A DNA stretch of 64,000 nucleotides from Nocardioides mangrovi (GTDB lineage: Bacteria; Actinomycetota; Actinomycetes; Propionibacteriales; Nocardioidaceae). Shown here in pieces: positions 61,766 to 64,000 of the stretch. The translations under genes and the position numbers were made by a program. Within the stretch, counting starts at the first letter, position 1; every line of letters starts with the position of its first letter. The DNA lies in assembly GCF_020073815.1 (NCBI RefSeq), contig NZ_JAIQZJ010000005.1, positions 124,001 through 188,000 of the forward strand, in the 5' to 3' direction. Under the pieces are notes generated by a model. That model worked only from the letters and a program-made list of their open reading frames with translations. It ran no database searches and was not told where the DNA came from.

Positions 61766-61836
61766 CCGATCTGGACTGCGTTGTCGTCAGTCGCCGTGGC
61801 TCCGCCACGGCTCCCTCCTCCGCCTTGCCAGATCGG
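61766..61836. repeat. Palindromic element with the inner GCCGTGGC hairpin
   Basis: Outer arms CCGATCTGG (61766-61774) and CCAGATCGG (61828-61836); inner perfect stem GCCGTGGC-TCC-GCCACGGC (61793-61811). The 29-base core 61789-61817 matches 11192-11220 except for one base pair that changes on both sides of the stem. It lies in the 163-base gap between two minus-strand genes. Confidence 0.65.
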
Positions 61837-61872
61837 CGCGGAGGCCCGCTCGCTACGGCGCTGGACCGGGCG

Positions 61873-62718
61873 TCAGGACCTCGGTCGCATCGCCCACCGG
61901 ATCGTCGTTGTTGTCAGACCTCCGAGCGCGCGCACGACGGTGCGCTCGGAGACCGGCAGCCACGGCAGCCGCAGGGGACGCCGCGTCCAGCGCGGCATCA
62001 GGCCGACCGCGGCGGCGACCAGGGCGGCGTACGGCGCCCGCGCGAGGACGGGCAGCGGCGGCCGCAGGATGACGTAGGCGACCGCCTCGCGCGCCTCGGG
62101 CGTGCCGCGCAGCTCGGGTCGGTACGACGCCAGCACCTGTGCCAGCTCGGCCTCGGTGGTCGGCGGGTCGACGACCCCCAGCCGGCGGGCGATCTCGGCG
62201 GTCTGGGCGACGTAGGTGTCGCGGTCCGCGCCGGTCAGCGGCTCCGCGCCGTAGACGGTGTGCGCCAGCAGGAAGCTGTCGATCTCGGCGGCGTGCACCC
62301 ACGCGAGGAGGTGCGGGTCGGAGGCGGCGTACGGAGTGCCGTCGGGCAGTGTGCCGACCACCCGCTCGTGGATCGCGCGGACCGCGTCGACGGCCTGCTG
62401 GGCGTCGTCCTCGTGCCCGAAGGTGGTGACCGCGAGGAAGCGGCTGGTGCGCGCCAGCCGGCCCCACATGTCGCCGCGGTAGCCGGAGTGCTCGGCGACG
62501 CCGCGCATGGCCGCCGGGTGCAGCGTCTGCAGCAGCAGCGCCCGGATCCCGCCGACGAACATCGACGCGTCGCCGTGCACCCGCGCGATCGGGCTGCCCG
62601 CCTCGAACCAGCGCGGTCCGGGGCGGCCGTGGATGCGCTCGGCGTGCCGAGCCCCGTCGGGGCCGGCCACGCGCAGGAAGAGCTCGCGACCGAGCCGCTC
62701 CCGCGCGTCCAGGATCAT
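61873..62718 (-). CDS. Oxygenase MpaB-family (DUF2236) protein
   Basis: A 281-residue helical protein of the DUF2236/MpaB/latex-clearing family: FEAGSPIARVHGDASMFVGGIRALLLQTLHPAAMRGVAEHS, then RTSRFLAVTTFG, then LLAWVHAAEIDSFLLAH. Conserved His residues in these stretches bind heme in characterised members. The substrate is unknown. ATG 62718 is 4 bases after the serA stop, so it may be transcribed with serA. Confidence 0.85.
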   Translation of the reverse strand: MILDARERLGRELFLRVAGPDGARHAERIHGRPGPRWFEAGSPIARVHGDASMFVGGIRALLLQTLHPAAMRGVAEHSGYRGDMWGRLARTSRFLAVTTFGHEDDAQQAVDAVRAIHERVVGTLPDGTPYAASDPHLLAWVHAAEIDSFLLAHTVYGAEPLTGADRDTYVAQTAEIARRLGVVDPPTTEAELAQVLASYRPELRGTPEAREAVAYVILRPPLPVLARAPYAALVAAAVGLMPRWTRRPLRLPWLPVSERTVVRALGGLTTTTIRWAMRPRS

Positions 62719-62722
62719 GGCC

Positions 62723-63922
62723 CTACGCGTCCCAGGTGCGCAGCCACACCGTGTGCTCGGACTCGGCCAGCTTGGCCAGCGCGTCGTCGGGCAGCGGGTC
62801 GAGGGTGTCGGTGACGACGTACCCCTGCTCCGCGCGGGTCGAGAGGTACTGCCCGGTGACGTTGGCTCCGGCGTCGGCGAGGACGCCGTTGACGCCAGCC
62901 AGGACGCCCGGCACGTTGACGTGCAGGAAGCCGATCCGGTGGCCGGCCTGGAGCTGGGGTGCGAGCACGGCGGGCAGGTTGACCGACAGCTCGGTGCGGC
63001 CCTCGAGCGCGAAGCCGCCGAGCTTGCCGGCGACGAAGTAGCCGATCTCCTCCTGGGCCTCCTGCGTGGAGCCGCCGACGTGCGGGGTGAGGATCACGTT
63101 GTCGAGGCCGCGGAGCACCGACTCGAACGCGTCGCCCTGCGCCTTCGGCTCGACCGGGAAGACGTCGAGCGCGGCGCCGGCGATGTGGCCGGAGAGGATG
63201 TTCTCCCGCAGCGCCTCGTCGTCGACGACCATGCCGCGCGAGGCGTTGATGAAGAGGCTGCGCGGCTTCATCTTCGCGAACTGCTCGGCGCCGAACATGC
63301 CCGCGTTGCCGGGCCGGCCGTCGACGTGGATGCTCACCACGTCGGCCTCGGCGAGCAGGTCGTCGAGGCTGCGCATCCGGCGCGCGTTGCCGTGGGCGAG
63401 CCGGTCGGCGGTGTCGAAGAAGACGACCCGCAGGCCCATCGACTCGGCGAGGTTGGAGAGCTGGGTCCCGATGTTGCCGTAGCCGACGATGCCGAGCGTC
63501 CGGCCGCGCACCTCGTGGCTGCCCTTGGCCGACTTGTCCCAGACGCCGGCGTGCATCCGCTCGGTCTTCTCCTGGAGTCGGCGGGCCAGCACGATGATCT
63601 CGCCGATCACGAGCTCCACGACGCTGCGCGTGTTGGAGTAGGGGGCGTTGAAGACGGCGATCCCGCGCTCGGCCGCCGCGACCAGGTCGACCTGGTTGGT
63701 GCCGATGCAGAAGCAGCCGACCGCGAGCAGGTCGGGCGCCCCGTCGAGCACCTTCTCGGTGATGTGGGTGTTGGAGCGGATGCCGAGCAGCGAGACACCC
63801 GGCAGTGCCTCGAGCAGCTCCTCCTCGGAGAGGGAGCTCGTGCGCAGCTCGACCTCGAAGCCGCGGGCCTCGAGGACCTCGACGGCGACCGGGTGGATGT
63901 TCTCGAGCAGCAGCGCCTTCAC
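62723..63922 (-). CDS. serA: D-3-phosphoglycerate dehydrogenase
   Basis: A 399-residue enzyme for the first step of serine synthesis (3-phosphoglycerate to 3-phosphohydroxypyruvate, NAD). It has LGIVGYGNIGTQLSNLAES (NAD loop), DVVSIHVDGRPGN, ASRGMVVDDEAL and the catalytic His in LTPHVGGSTQEAQ, then a C-terminal ACT-type domain (VNVPGVLAGVNGVLADAGANV). This is the short E. coli-like form without the extra ASB domain. The GTG start at 63922 is 8 bases after TAGGCT. An upstream ATG (63964) has no support. Confidence 0.94.
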   Translation of the reverse strand: MKALLLENIHPVAVEVLEARGFEVELRTSSLSEEELLEALPGVSLLGIRSNTHITEKVLDGAPDLLAVGCFCIGTNQVDLVAAAERGIAVFNAPYSNTRSVVELVIGEIIVLARRLQEKTERMHAGVWDKSAKGSHEVRGRTLGIVGYGNIGTQLSNLAESMGLRVVFFDTADRLAHGNARRMRSLDDLLAEADVVSIHVDGRPGNAGMFGAEQFAKMKPRSLFINASRGMVVDDEALRENILSGHIAGAALDVFPVEPKAQGDAFESVLRGLDNVILTPHVGGSTQEAQEEIGYFVAGKLGGFALEGRTELSVNLPAVLAPQLQAGHRIGFLHVNVPGVLAGVNGVLADAGANVTGQYLSTRAEQGYVVTDTLDPLPDDALAKLAESEHTVWLRTWDA

Positions 63923-63930
63923 GGTGGTCC

Positions 63931-63936
63931 AGCCTA
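63931..63936 (-). promoter_or_regulatory. Probable -10 box of serA
   Basis: TAGGCT on the minus strand, 8 bases before the GTG start of serA, consistent with a leaderless transcript. Confidence 0.4.
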
Positions 63937-64000
63937 GGTCGGCACGCGTCCTCGGCCGAATCACGGTCGCTGGGTGGACGGCAGTGCATGATGCTCGGCA

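Overview
The window is very GC-rich and densely coded. Short overlaps of the ATGA/GTGA/TGATG type are common. DUF222-HNH (13E12), DUF3263, HrcA/CIRCE, a mycobacterial-type SOS box and many TANNNT-N6-8-start (leaderless-like) promoters are present. Together these point to an actinobacterium, most likely a Nocardioidaceae (Nocardioides-like) chromosome; the genus is inference. No tRNA, rRNA, prophage, CRISPR array or classical insertion sequence is visible.

Layout. 1-5.5 kb: the end of an unrecognised gene, a PLP decarboxylase coupled to an MFS carrier, and an OafA-type acyltransferase. 5.5-7.5 kb: a DUF222-HNH gene between related sequences in inverted orientation. 7.5-11.1 kb (minus strand): a SnoaL-like protein, trehalose-6-phosphate synthase, an acetyltransferase and a serine alpha/beta hydrolase with a histone-H1-like basic tail. 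11.1-16 kb: a small palindromic element, a sulfotransferase, and a TetR gene divergent from a DUF1214-like gene and two coupled SDR genes. 16-18 kb: a two-component system. 18-21.6 kb (minus strand): a Tat-signal lipoprotein intradiol dioxygenase, then tatA-tatC-tatB and a Gfo/Idh gene. 21.8-24.9 kb: DUF3263, a LytR_C protein, otsB (partner of the otsA 12 kb away) and an SDR/TetR divergent pair with two operators. 25-29.2 kb: lon, then a SAM-I riboswitch, a threonine-synthase-like enzyme and a MoaD/ThiS-like carrier. 29.2-31.2 kb: two YCII proteins coupled to a sigma factor. 31.2-35.3 kb: a LacI regulator with a nearby operator, an ATP-grasp protein and groEL behind two CIRCE boxes. 35.4-47.5 kb: an ECF sigma gene and a membrane protein, then a molybdenum-hydroxylase (cox form II-like) locus with its own nucleotidyltransferase, MoxR and VWA proteins, XdhC, regulator, flavoprotein, S-L-M subunits and CoxG. 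47.4-51.9 kb: MFS, aldo/keto reductase, 6-phosphogluconate dehydrogenase and an SOS-type alkB. 52-58.8 kb: an ABC exporter pair, GntR, CutC, DUF4031, an HD protein and a ketosteroid-isomerase-like protein with a KstR-like box. 58.8-64 kb: two tandem secreted beta-domain paralogues, an MpaB/DUF2236 protein and serA.

Functional links. The SAM riboswitch over a ThrC-like enzyme and a GG-tailed carrier suggests methionine (homocysteine) rather than threonine synthesis. The Tat genes sit directly downstream of a Tat substrate. The cox-like locus carries both its hydroxylase and the proteins expected to mature the molybdenum cofactor. Scattered through the window are long-armed hairpins. One family, with half-site GTAGTCCCGCACG, occurs between genes, inside the CoxG coding sequence, and next to a G-run stretch near 57.6 kb that looks like a sequencing or assembly fault.
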